DNA of 64,000 bases from Verrucomicrobiales bacterium. Lineage in GTDB: Bacteria; Verrucomicrobiota; Verrucomicrobiia; Verrucomicrobiales; DEV007. The translations under genes were made by a program, and so were the position numbers. The notes below the pieces were generated by a model. That model searched no databases. It was not told where the DNA came from and was given only the letters and a program-made list of their open reading frames with translations. The stretch covers positions 273,627 through 337,626 of the forward strand of contig DUBC01000016.1 of NCBI GenBank assembly GCA_012960505.1, read 5' to 3'. Below, in pieces: positions 28,251-35,380 of this stretch. Each line of letters begins with the position of its first letter. Position 1 is the stretch's first letter.

Positions 28251-28895
28251 TTAAAAGAGTTTTTTGAGGCGTTTATCAGTGAAGCTTTCCGCAACCATGA
28301 TCGCTCCAGAGAAATTCCCTCCAGCTGTTATAGGATTAGTAATGATAGCGCAAGGAATTCCGGCTGCAGTGGCCGCCTTTAAACCATTTTCAGAATCTTC
28401 TAAAATTAAGGCTTCACTGGGAGCAATTCCCAACGAATCAGCTGCTGTCAGGAATAATTCAGGATCCGGCTTAATTTTTTGGACGTCATCACGATTTACA
28501 AATGCACTGAAATGTCCCCCCAATCCCAGCTTTTTAATCCATCCTAATACCCAGTTTCGGGACGAACTAGAAGCGATCGCAAGTTCGAGGCCTTTTGCTT
28601 TAGCGTCCTCTATAAAATATCGGATTCCGGTACGTTCTTTCTTTTGCTCTAAACGGTGTCTAATTAGCTCTTCGCGTTCGGCATCAATAACTGCCCAGTT
28701 AAATTTTTTACCTGTTCTTTTCTCTAATTCCATTCCTGGATGGAATTGCTCAAAGTCACTCCCAACACAATTCTTATAAGTATTGAGTTCGAGTATTTGA
28801 TCATTCTGTTCATAAATTTCTGCCCAGCTTTCATAAATTACGGTTTCTGTATCAACTATTAGGCCATCGAAATCGAAGATAAGAGCTTTTGGCAT
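28251..28895 (-). CDS. HAD-superfamily phosphatase (beta-phosphoglucomutase-like)
   Basis: This 214-residue haloacid-dehalogenase protein has motif I ALIFDFDGLIVDTE (nucleophile Asp and acid/base Asp) at the start, motif II Ser in AIASSSSRNW, Lys in KIKPDPELF, and motif IV ALILEDSENG. The cap insertion after motif I is the helical C1 type of beta-phosphoglucomutase/phosphatase members. Its substrate is probably a sugar phosphate. It lies between carB and a LysR regulator on the same strand, 10 bases after the LysR stop, so the two may share a transcript. Confidence 0.85.
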   Translation of the reverse strand: MPKALIFDFDGLIVDTETVIYESWAEIYEQNDQILELNTYKNCVGSDFEQFHPGMELEKRTGKKFNWAVIDAEREELIRHRLEQKKERTGIRYFIEDAKAKGLELAIASSSSRNWVLGWIKKLGLGGHFSAFVNRDDVQKIKPDPELFLTAADSLGIAPSEALILEDSENGLKAATAAGIPCAIITNPITAGGNFSGAIMVAESFTDKRLKKLF

Positions 28896-28905
28896 AGACG
28901 AGATA

Positions 28906-29796
28906 TTAGATTATTTTTTTAGCATAAGCAGCTGCAGCTAATGCAAATTTTTCGGCAATGGGCTTTAGCTTTCCTTGAAATAGCATTCCTATCTTTAAGG
29001 GAGGAAATCCTCTAAGGTTGATTTTTCGCAGACCTTTAGGGAGGCTCATTCCTGGAACGTCTAGAGTTAGGCCTGTCCCATATCCTCGGCTTACATAATT
29101 TGATATTAGGTCCAGAGAAGTAACTTCGACGATAGGGTTCCAGACCAGTTCACGCTTATCTAATTCTTTTTGAAAAAGTGTGTTAATTGAATGTTCGGAT
29201 GAAAGAGAAATCATAGGCTCTGTTATTTTACCATCAGACACTTTGCTGATGGATGAGAAACTATTGATATTGCTTTTATCAGGAACAATTAGAATGAGAG
29301 GGATTCTGAGTAATTCAAGAGCTTTGACGGAACTTGGTACTGAAGAGTGGAGAGAAGTGATGGCGATATCAATATCTTGATTTGCTAATAAGGTTTCTGC
29401 AGTAGAGGAAGCACCCAGTTCAGTCATAGTTAACCTTAGATTGGGACAATCTTTTTTTATTTGATCTAGGAGTGTAGGCAAATGATTTGCAAGAACTGTT
29501 CTTTCAGCAGCGAGCCGGAGATGGGAACTTTCTTCTCCACGTAATTGCTCTGCGATGAGGGGTAATTTAGAAAAGAAAGGCGCAAGGAAATTATATAATT
29601 CACTGCCCGCTGGTGTAAGGGCAAATGGGCGACGATTGAAAAGTTTTACACCTAGTTCACGCTCCAATTGTAACATTTGTCCAGAGACAGCAGGTTGCTG
29701 GATGCCGTAGGGCATTTTTCTTACTGCTGGTGTGATGCCTCTATACTTCGCAACGTAGTAAAAAAGTTCTATATGGTGGAGATTAAGTGGGAGCAT
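28906..29796 (-). CDS. LysR-family transcriptional regulator
   Basis: This 296-residue protein has an N-terminal winged helix-turn-helix: HHIELFYYVAKYRGITPAV followed by IQQPAVSGQMLQLERELG and LFNRRPFALTPAG, the standard LysR recognition segment. A periplasmic-binding-protein-like effector domain follows from about residue 90 (LRLAAERTVLANHLP). The target genes and ligand are unknown. It is upstream of the HAD phosphatase on the same strand and divergent from the ribosomal operon. Confidence 0.9.
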   Translation of the reverse strand: MLPLNLHHIELFYYVAKYRGITPAVRKMPYGIQQPAVSGQMLQLERELGVKLFNRRPFALTPAGSELYNFLAPFFSKLPLIAEQLRGEESSHLRLAAERTVLANHLPTLLDQIKKDCPNLRLTMTELGASSTAETLLANQDIDIAITSLHSSVPSSVKALELLRIPLILIVPDKSNINSFSSISKVSDGKITEPMISLSSEHSINTLFQKELDKRELVWNPIVEVTSLDLISNYVSRGYGTGLTLDVPGMSLPKGLRKINLRGFPPLKIGMLFQGKLKPIAEKFALAAAAYAKKII

Positions 29797-30116
29797 GGCT
29801 TGTTAGATGAACATTGATATGATTGATCTTAACAGTCTTTTAATTGATTCAATTTTAATATAAAGAGTTAAATTAAAGGCCTGAACTTGATTTTATTTAA
29901 GAATACTTAATAAAACCTAATGCCTTGAATTTGATAATTAGCGGAAATATCATCAAAAACTCCTCTAATTAACATCAGAATATCTTTTTGAGTTTTCTCA
30001 TATATCTAAAGAAATAAGTTAAAAGGGCTTGATTCATTGGCGCTTATGTGGAATTTTCTCGCCCTTCATTTTGAGTAGGTGACACCCGTTACTTCCTCTT
30101 AAAGCATGTAAAAATC
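29797..30116. other. AT-rich divergent intergenic region
   Basis: About 320 bases between the LysR start and rplU. It is very AT-rich and must hold the promoters of both transcripts. I see no RNA gene, strong hairpin or repeat in it, and no conserved ribosomal-leader structure that I can recognise. Confidence 0.6.
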
Positions 30117-30431
30117 ATGGCATACGCAATTATTAAAACTGGTGGTAAACAGTATAAGGTTTCTCAAGGAGACAATATAGATGTTGAGAAGCTTGATTTG
30201 GAAGTAGGAGATTCTACTACTTTAGAAAATGTATTGCTATATTCAGATGGAGAAGATGTGAAAGTAGGTAGTCCACTTCTAGATGGCGCCAGTGTAACAG
30301 CGGAAGTAGTTGATCAGTTTCGAGCAAAAAAGGTTACAGCTTTTAAGTTTAAGCGTCGCAAAGGTTATCATAAAACGAAGGGTCATAGGCAGCCTTTGAC
30401 ACGTCTGGCAATTAAAAGCATAAGTGCTTAA
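30117..30431 (+). CDS. rplU: 50S ribosomal protein bL21
   Basis: This 104-residue protein starts with MAYAIIKTGGKQYKVSQGD and ends with KRRKGYHKTKGHRQPLTRLAI, both diagnostic of bL21. It is the first gene of the usual rplU-rpmA pair, with rpmA 50 bases downstream. Confidence 0.97.
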   Translation: MAYAIIKTGGKQYKVSQGDNIDVEKLDLEVGDSTTLENVLLYSDGEDVKVGSPLLDGASVTAEVVDQFRAKKVTAFKFKRRKGYHKTKGHRQPLTRLAIKSISA

Positions 30432-30481
30432 AATTTCAATCCGATAGAACGGTCAATTACAATTTCATTTAATTTAAAATC

Positions 30482-30739
30482 ATGGCACATAAGAAAGGTC
30501 AAGGAAGTGTTAAGAACGGTCGCGACAGTAATTCTAAGCGTCGGGGAGTGAAAAAGTTTGGAGGAGAGTATGTCATTCCTGGTAACATTATCCTTCGACA
30601 GTGTGGCACTAAATGGAGGCCTGGTAATAATGTTGGATTAGGGAAAGATTATACCATCTTTTCTTTAGTTGAAGGTAATGTGAGATTTGATCAGGGCGGA
30701 AGAAGGGTCAACGTTGATCCTGTAGCTGTAGAGGCATAA
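30482..30739 (+). CDS. rpmA: 50S ribosomal protein bL27
   Basis: This 85-residue protein begins [19 protein letters not shown] and contains [19 protein letters not shown] and [17 protein letters not shown], written here in part, the conserved bL27 core next to the peptidyl-transferase centre. It has no N-terminal cleaved extension of the Firmicutes kind. It follows rplU as in most bacteria. Confidence 0.97.
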   Translation: MAHKKGQGSVKNGRDSNSKRRGVKKFGGEYVIPGNIILRQCGTKWRPGNNVGLGKDYTIFSLVEGNVRFDQGGRRVNVDPVAVEA

Positions 30740-30772
30740 TTTTCTATCTAAGTAGCTAATCATTTTCTAGAT

Positions 30773-31249
30773 TTGCAATTAGATTCTTCTTCAGAACCAT
30801 TATTAAATGTGGTTCTAGTAGAACCTGAAATACCTCCCAATACTGGTAACGTTGGTCGTTTATGTATGGCAACTTCTGTTCGTTTGCATTTAGTTGAACC
30901 TTTCGGGTTTAATTTAGATGACAAGCAATTGCGTCGGGCAGGAATGGATTACTGGAATCAATTGGATGTTAAAGTTTGGCCATCATTTGAAGTCTTGAGA
31001 TCAGAGGTAGGGGATGAGTCACAGTTTTGGTTTTTTACTACTAAAGCAGATAGTTCCTTTTGGGATGTTAAATTTAGCCCTAAAGATTATCTCGTTTTTG
31101 GGCGTGAGACGAAAGGATTGCCAGAAACTTTGCTGGAGAAAAACGAATCAAATTGCTTAAGAATACCGATGACCAAGGGGGCAAGGAGTTTAAATTTGGC
31201 AACTGCGGTTGGAATTGGGGTGTACGCCGCTCTTCGTTCTCTTGTATAA
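30773..31249 (+). CDS. trmL: tRNA (cytidine/uridine(34)-2'-O)-methyltransferase
   Basis: This 158-residue SPOUT-family enzyme 2'-O-methylates the wobble base of tRNA-Leu isoacceptors in its characterised relatives. EPEIPPNTGNVGRLCMAT at the N-terminus, DYLVFGRETKGLP in the middle and IPMTKGARSLNLATAVGI at the end form the knotted SAM-binding site. I take the TTG at 30773 as start, 33 bases after rpmA, because no ATG precedes the conserved region. It is probably co-transcribed with rplU-rpmA. Confidence 0.9.
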   Translation: MQLDSSSEPLLNVVLVEPEIPPNTGNVGRLCMATSVRLHLVEPFGFNLDDKQLRRAGMDYWNQLDVKVWPSFEVLRSEVGDESQFWFFTTKADSSFWDVKFSPKDYLVFGRETKGLPETLLEKNESNCLRIPMTKGARSLNLATAVGIGVYAALRSLV

Positions 31250-31471
31250 TTTCTATTATTATAATGTGTTAATTAATAACCTTTCATGTTCTTCATAAAT
31301 GCTTGTACTGCAAAAGAAAGAGAGGAATAATTGCCACGCTTTAAAAATTACATATTATTTAGAGTAGTGAAGTCGGCCCTTAATGCCGATCGCCCTACAA
31401 AAAGTTTTCTTTAAGTAGATACAAAAAGAGAGCTTAGCCCCACTAACAACAATATACCCCACACTGGCACT

Positions 31472-31900
31472 ATGCCGGAAATTAAACCTAACTACGGAAT
31501 AAGTCGGATTGATCAGCCTGAAAAAAAGAACCACGGGTTCTATGTAAGGATCACAAATAAGGGAAAGACTTCTCAGAAGTTTTTCCCTGATAAATCATGT
31601 GGAGGTAAGCCAAAGGCTCAAAAAATGGCCAAATCTTACCGAAACAAGATCTTTAATAAACTCCCAAGGGCTCGTCAAGTAGCAGCGGCTTCTCGCCGCA
31701 AGAAAATCAAACAAAGTGGTGTCACTGGAGTGACTCATGTAGTCTCTAAGAGCGCTGTTGGAAAATCATATGCTTACTGGCAAGCGGCTTGGACCGAAGA
31801 CACTACGCGTAAAACTGCCAAATTCTCAGTTGCCAAAAATGGAGACAAAAAGGCTCTTGGTCTGGCAATTAAGGCGAAGCGTAAGCCAGGTAGGAAGTAA
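31472..31900 (+). CDS. AP2/ERF-like DNA-binding domain protein
   Basis: This 142-residue, strongly basic protein is low in acidic residues. The C-terminal half, SGVTGVTHVVSKSAVGKSYA followed by YWQAAWTED and KFSVAKNGDKKALGLAI, matches the bacterial AP2 domain pattern (SGxxGVxx...YWxAxW...KxFSVxKxG...A...A). The N-terminal half, YGISRIDQPEKKNHGFYVRI followed by KFFPDKSCGGKPKAQKMA, looks like a second, diverged AP2-like copy. Bacterial AP2 domains often occur in mobile-element endonucleases, but no nuclease domain is present here, so a stand-alone DNA-binding or nucleoid role is more likely. Its targets are unknown. Confidence 0.75.
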   Translation: MPEIKPNYGISRIDQPEKKNHGFYVRITNKGKTSQKFFPDKSCGGKPKAQKMAKSYRNKIFNKLPRARQVAAASRRKKIKQSGVTGVTHVVSKSAVGKSYAYWQAAWTEDTTRKTAKFSVAKNGDKKALGLAIKAKRKPGRK

Positions 31901-31945
31901 CAGACCTTCCTTGACCATTCACTTTGCCCGAGTTTCAGTGCAAGG

Positions 31946-32659
31946 GTGGAATTAATAGATTCAGGGCATTCTGCTAAGGAACCAAGCACTGTGCTCCGTG
32001 CCGTTTCGCTGGTTCGTAGTTTCCGCATGGGTTCTTCAGACATTGACGTGTTAAGGGGAATGAGTTTGGAAATTAGCCGCTCAGAGCGATTGTTTCTCTG
32101 TGGAGCTTCAGGTGCGGGAAAGAGTACATTGCTTTATACTTTGGCTGGTCTAGAGAGGCCTGATTCAGGATCGGTGGAGATTAACGGGCGATCACTCTAT
32201 TCTCTTTCTGCTAAACAACAGACAAAATTTCGTAATGAAAAGATAGGTTACGTTTTCCAGAATTATTTTCTACTTCCTGATTTAACTGCTCTTGAGAATG
32301 TGTGTTTACCAGCGTTGATAAGGGGATCTGGAAAATTTTCGGTTGATAACTTAATAGCAGTAGATCTTTTGGAGCAGGTTGGGCTTAGTGATCGTTTAAA
32401 TCATCGTCCGTCCGAACTTTCAGGTGGTGAACAGCAAAGAGTTGCCATTGCTCGTTCTCTTATTAATGACCCGCAAATATTATTTGCGGATGAGCCTACC
32501 GGTAACTTGGATTCTTCTACGGGTGGGGAATTAATGGAAACGCTCATGCATTTAGTAACCATAAAGGAGAAAACTTTGATTGTTGTAACACATGATTCTA
32601 AATTAGCTTCTCTTGGTGATCGACAATTGACGCTCGCTGATGGCCTAATAATAGCTTAG
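31946..32659 (+). CDS. ABC transporter ATP-binding protein, LolD/MacB type
   Basis: This 237-residue ATPase has Walker A GASGAGKST, Q-loop VFQNYFLLPDLTALENV, signature LSGGEQQR, Walker B ILFADEPT and the switch His in VVTHD. The sequence around these motifs is that of LolD/FtsE/MacB-class ATPases, which drive lipoprotein release or MacB-type efflux. The start is a GTG at 31946. No permease (LolC/E-like) gene is adjacent, since ilvE follows 25 bases later, so its partner must lie elsewhere. Confidence 0.88.
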   Translation: MELIDSGHSAKEPSTVLRAVSLVRSFRMGSSDIDVLRGMSLEISRSERLFLCGASGAGKSTLLYTLAGLERPDSGSVEINGRSLYSLSAKQQTKFRNEKIGYVFQNYFLLPDLTALENVCLPALIRGSGKFSVDNLIAVDLLEQVGLSDRLNHRPSELSGGEQQRVAIARSLINDPQILFADEPTGNLDSSTGGELMETLMHLVTIKEKTLIVVTHDSKLASLGDRQLTLADGLIIA

Positions 32660-32684
32660 ATTGTAAAATACTTGGGAAGATTGT

Positions 32685-33554
32685 ATGCAAATTTATATCG
32701 ACGGAGAATATTTTGATAAGGAAGATGCCAAGATTTCGGTGTTTGATCACGGTCTTCTCTATGGTGATGGAATCTTTGAAGGGATTCGTTTTTATAATGG
32801 TAGAGTTTTCAGGCTTTTAGAGCATATAGATAGATTGTTCGTTTCGGCTAAGGCTATTCTCCTTGATATAGGAATGAATCATGATGAACTGAAAGAGGCA
32901 GTACTTGAAGCAATACGTAAAAATGAGTTACAAGATGGCTATATCCGACTGTTGGTGACAAGAGGTATAGGAACTCTTGGACTGAGTCCGTTCGGGTGCG
33001 AGAAAGCGACAGTCATTATTATTGTTGATACAATTTCTTTATATCCTGAAGAAAAATATAAGGAAGGCTTAAAGCTAATCACATGTTCTACACGACGCAC
33101 AGCTCCTGCTGCTCTTAGCCCTTGTGTGAAATCATTGAATTATTTGAATAATGTAATGGCTAAAGTTGAAGCGATATTTGGAGACGCTGAGGAAGGCTTA
33201 ATGCTTAATGAGCAAGGGTTCATTGCCGAATGCACTGGCGATAACATTTTTGTTATTAAAGATGGAAAGATAAAGACTCCGCCAGCATCCTCTGGAGCAT
33301 TGCCAGGAATTACCAGAGAGGTTATTTTTGAGATAGCTGATGAGTTTGGTATTGAACTGAAGGAGGTTCAGATGACTCGTTATGATATTTATGCAGCGGA
33401 TGAATGTTTTCTAACAGGAACGGCGGCAGAAGTCATTGCCGCAGTGAACTTAGATCGCCGCCCTATCGGGGATGGTAATCCTGGTCCGGTCACTAGTAGA
33501 TTCATTGCTCGTTTTCGTGAGCGCGTTTCTCAAGAAGGAACGCAAATTGGATAA
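32685..33554 (+). CDS. ilvE: Branched-chain amino acid aminotransferase (class IV)
   Basis: This 289-residue PLP enzyme interconverts Val, Leu and Ile with their 2-oxo acids. The catalytic Lys is in CVKSLNYLNNVMAK at about residue 148. FDHGLLYGDGIFEGIR near the N-terminus and ECTGDNIFVIKDG and LTGTAAEVIAA later are typical class IV segments, close to archaeal/cyanobacterial-type BCAT. D-amino acid transaminase is an alternative within the same class but the FEGIR motif favours IlvE. It stands alone among ilv genes in this window. Confidence 0.9.
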   Translation: MQIYIDGEYFDKEDAKISVFDHGLLYGDGIFEGIRFYNGRVFRLLEHIDRLFVSAKAILLDIGMNHDELKEAVLEAIRKNELQDGYIRLLVTRGIGTLGLSPFGCEKATVIIIVDTISLYPEEKYKEGLKLITCSTRRTAPAALSPCVKSLNYLNNVMAKVEAIFGDAEEGLMLNEQGFIAECTGDNIFVIKDGKIKTPPASSGALPGITREVIFEIADEFGIELKEVQMTRYDIYAADECFLTGTAAEVIAAVNLDRRPIGDGNPGPVTSRFIARFRERVSQEGTQIG

Positions 33555-33708
33555 CGTTTTCTAAATATTACTCTATTTTTTATGGGTCTTTCATCAAGGA
33601 TAGAAGAGTAAATGTTTTTGGGAAATTAGAAAAATTGTACTAAATAAACATCTCAAAAATCTGCATTCTCCCATTGAGCGTTCTATATAGACGAGTAGTA
33701 TTAAATTA

Positions 33709-34221
33709 ATGAATTGTGACGTTTGTCAGGAGAATGATGCGACAGTTTACTTGACGCAGATTGTTAAAGGTAAAATGCAAAAAGTGAACCTTTGTGAGGA
33801 ATGTGCGAAACAGAAAGGAGTGACTGATCCAACTGGTTTTGCTCTTGCTGATGCTTTGTTGGGGATTGATTCTGATGAGAAAACGAATGTTTCTGCTGAT
33901 AGTCTTAAATGTGAATCTTGTGGATTCAGTCATACTGAATTCAAGAAGACAGGAAGATTTGGGTGCAGTGAATGTTATACAGTTTTTGGGTTTGGCTTAG
34001 AGAGTTTGGTTAAAGCAATGCACAAGGGCACACGTCATTTGGGTAAAGTCCCATCAAGGTATCAGGTAACAAAAAAATATAATGATCAGATAACTGAACT
34101 GAAAGATCGGTTAAGGACAGCTATTGAGGGGGAGAATTTTGAAGAGGCGGCCAAGTTGCGCGATGAAATTAAACTGGCCGAAGCGGATTACATGGCATCG
34201 AATGAAAGTGAATTAAAATGA
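33709..34221 (+). CDS. mcsA: McsA, zinc-binding activator of the McsB arginine kinase
   Basis: This 170-residue protein has four CxxC zinc knuckles: CDVC and CEEC in the first 35 residues, then CESC and CSEC at about 67-92. A UVR (UvrB/UvrC) motif with coiled-coil character follows at the end (LKDRLRTAIEGENFEEAAKL). In Firmicutes, McsA binds and activates McsB and links it to ClpC. The operon mcsA-mcsB-clpC is intact here, but the CtsR repressor that heads it in Bacillus is absent. Confidence 0.92.
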   Translation: MNCDVCQENDATVYLTQIVKGKMQKVNLCEECAKQKGVTDPTGFALADALLGIDSDEKTNVSADSLKCESCGFSHTEFKKTGRFGCSECYTVFGFGLESLVKAMHKGTRHLGKVPSRYQVTKKYNDQITELKDRLRTAIEGENFEEAAKLRDEIKLAEADYMASNESELK

Positions 34222-34255
34222 CAAATTCCATGCTGTTTCCAAGTTTAATATCAAT

Positions 34256-35362
34256 ATGATGCAGTTTAAAACAATCCTAAAAAACCCTGCAGAGTGGATG
34301 CTTAGTAGTGGTCCTCACGGTGAGATTGTGATTAGTAGTCGGATTCGCCTGGCTCGTAATTTACGAGACATTTCATTTCCCGGTTGGGCAGTAGAAGAAG
34401 ACCGGATAGAGATTCTTAATCGAGTTAAGCCGGCAGTGGAAGAACTTAAAGAAATGAACGGAGCTTTTTCTTCTGATTTGTCGGATCTAACGGCAGTGAA
34501 AAAACAGATCCTTGTCGAACGTCATTTAATTAGTCGTGAACAGGCAGCAAAGGCTGCTGGTAGTGCGGCTATTATGAATCGCAAACAGACTTTATGTGTG
34601 ATGATAAATGAAGAAGATCACCTCAGAATGCAATCAATTAAAGCGGGACTAAGTCTCAGCGATGCATATAAAATGATCGATGAAGTAGATACTAAATTAG
34701 AATCAACTCTAGATTATGCTTTTGATAATCAATACGGCTATCTGACCGCTTGCCCTACTAACCTTGGAACAGGGATGAGAGCTTCTGCGATGCTACATCT
34801 TCCTGGTTTGGTTCTTTCAGAACAAATCAATAAGGTCATAAATGCTGTGAATAAAATAGGACTAGCAGTGCGTGGCCTTTACGGTGAAGGAACGGAAGCT
34901 CTTGGTAATTTGTTTCAGGTCTCAAATCAACATACGCTCGGTGAACAAGAGAATGAGATTATTGCGAGATTGGAAAAAGTTATCAGGCAGATCATTGAGC
35001 ATGAAGAGAATGCTCGTGAAAAATTATATAATGAAAAACAAACTATATTAGATGATAAGATAGGCCGTTCTTATGCCATTCTTCGATATGGACACATAAT
35101 CTCCACTAAAGAGGCTCTTGATTTACTATCTATGCTTAGAGCTGGTGTTGATTTGAGCTATTTTTCTGAAGATATTCGAGCTTTAATTGATGTTCTTTTT
35201 ATGGAGATTCAACCCGCACATTTACAGGTTTTTGCTGATCGCAAGCTTGGTGCAGAGGAAAGAGACTCTTTACGTGCGGAAATAATGCGTGATAGGTTGA
35301 AAAGTTTGCCTGAGCCAAGTAAGTTCTCAGATAATAAGTCAAATGAACAATCTTCCGAATAA
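34256..35362 (+). CDS. mcsB: McsB protein-arginine kinase
   Basis: This 368-residue phosphagen-kinase-fold enzyme phosphorylates arginines and so marks proteins for ClpCP degradation. VISSRIRLARNLRDISFPGW is the characteristic N-terminal ATP-contacting segment. VMINEEDHLRMQSIK includes the catalytic Glu region, and LTACPTNLGTGMRAS is the phosphagen-kinase signature in which Cys is conserved. RGLYGEGTEA is the C-terminal nucleotide loop. Full length. It sits between mcsA and clpC with gaps of 34 and 18 bases, so one transcript is likely. Confidence 0.95.
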   Translation: MMQFKTILKNPAEWMLSSGPHGEIVISSRIRLARNLRDISFPGWAVEEDRIEILNRVKPAVEELKEMNGAFSSDLSDLTAVKKQILVERHLISREQAAKAAGSAAIMNRKQTLCVMINEEDHLRMQSIKAGLSLSDAYKMIDEVDTKLESTLDYAFDNQYGYLTACPTNLGTGMRASAMLHLPGLVLSEQINKVINAVNKIGLAVRGLYGEGTEALGNLFQVSNQHTLGEQENEIIARLEKVIRQIIEHEENAREKLYNEKQTILDDKIGRSYAILRYGHIISTKEALDLLSMLRAGVDLSYFSEDIRALIDVLFMEIQPAHLQVFADRKLGAEERDSLRAEIMRDRLKSLPEPSKFSDNKSNEQSSE

Positions 35363-35380
35363 GATTAGTTTTAACTGAAA

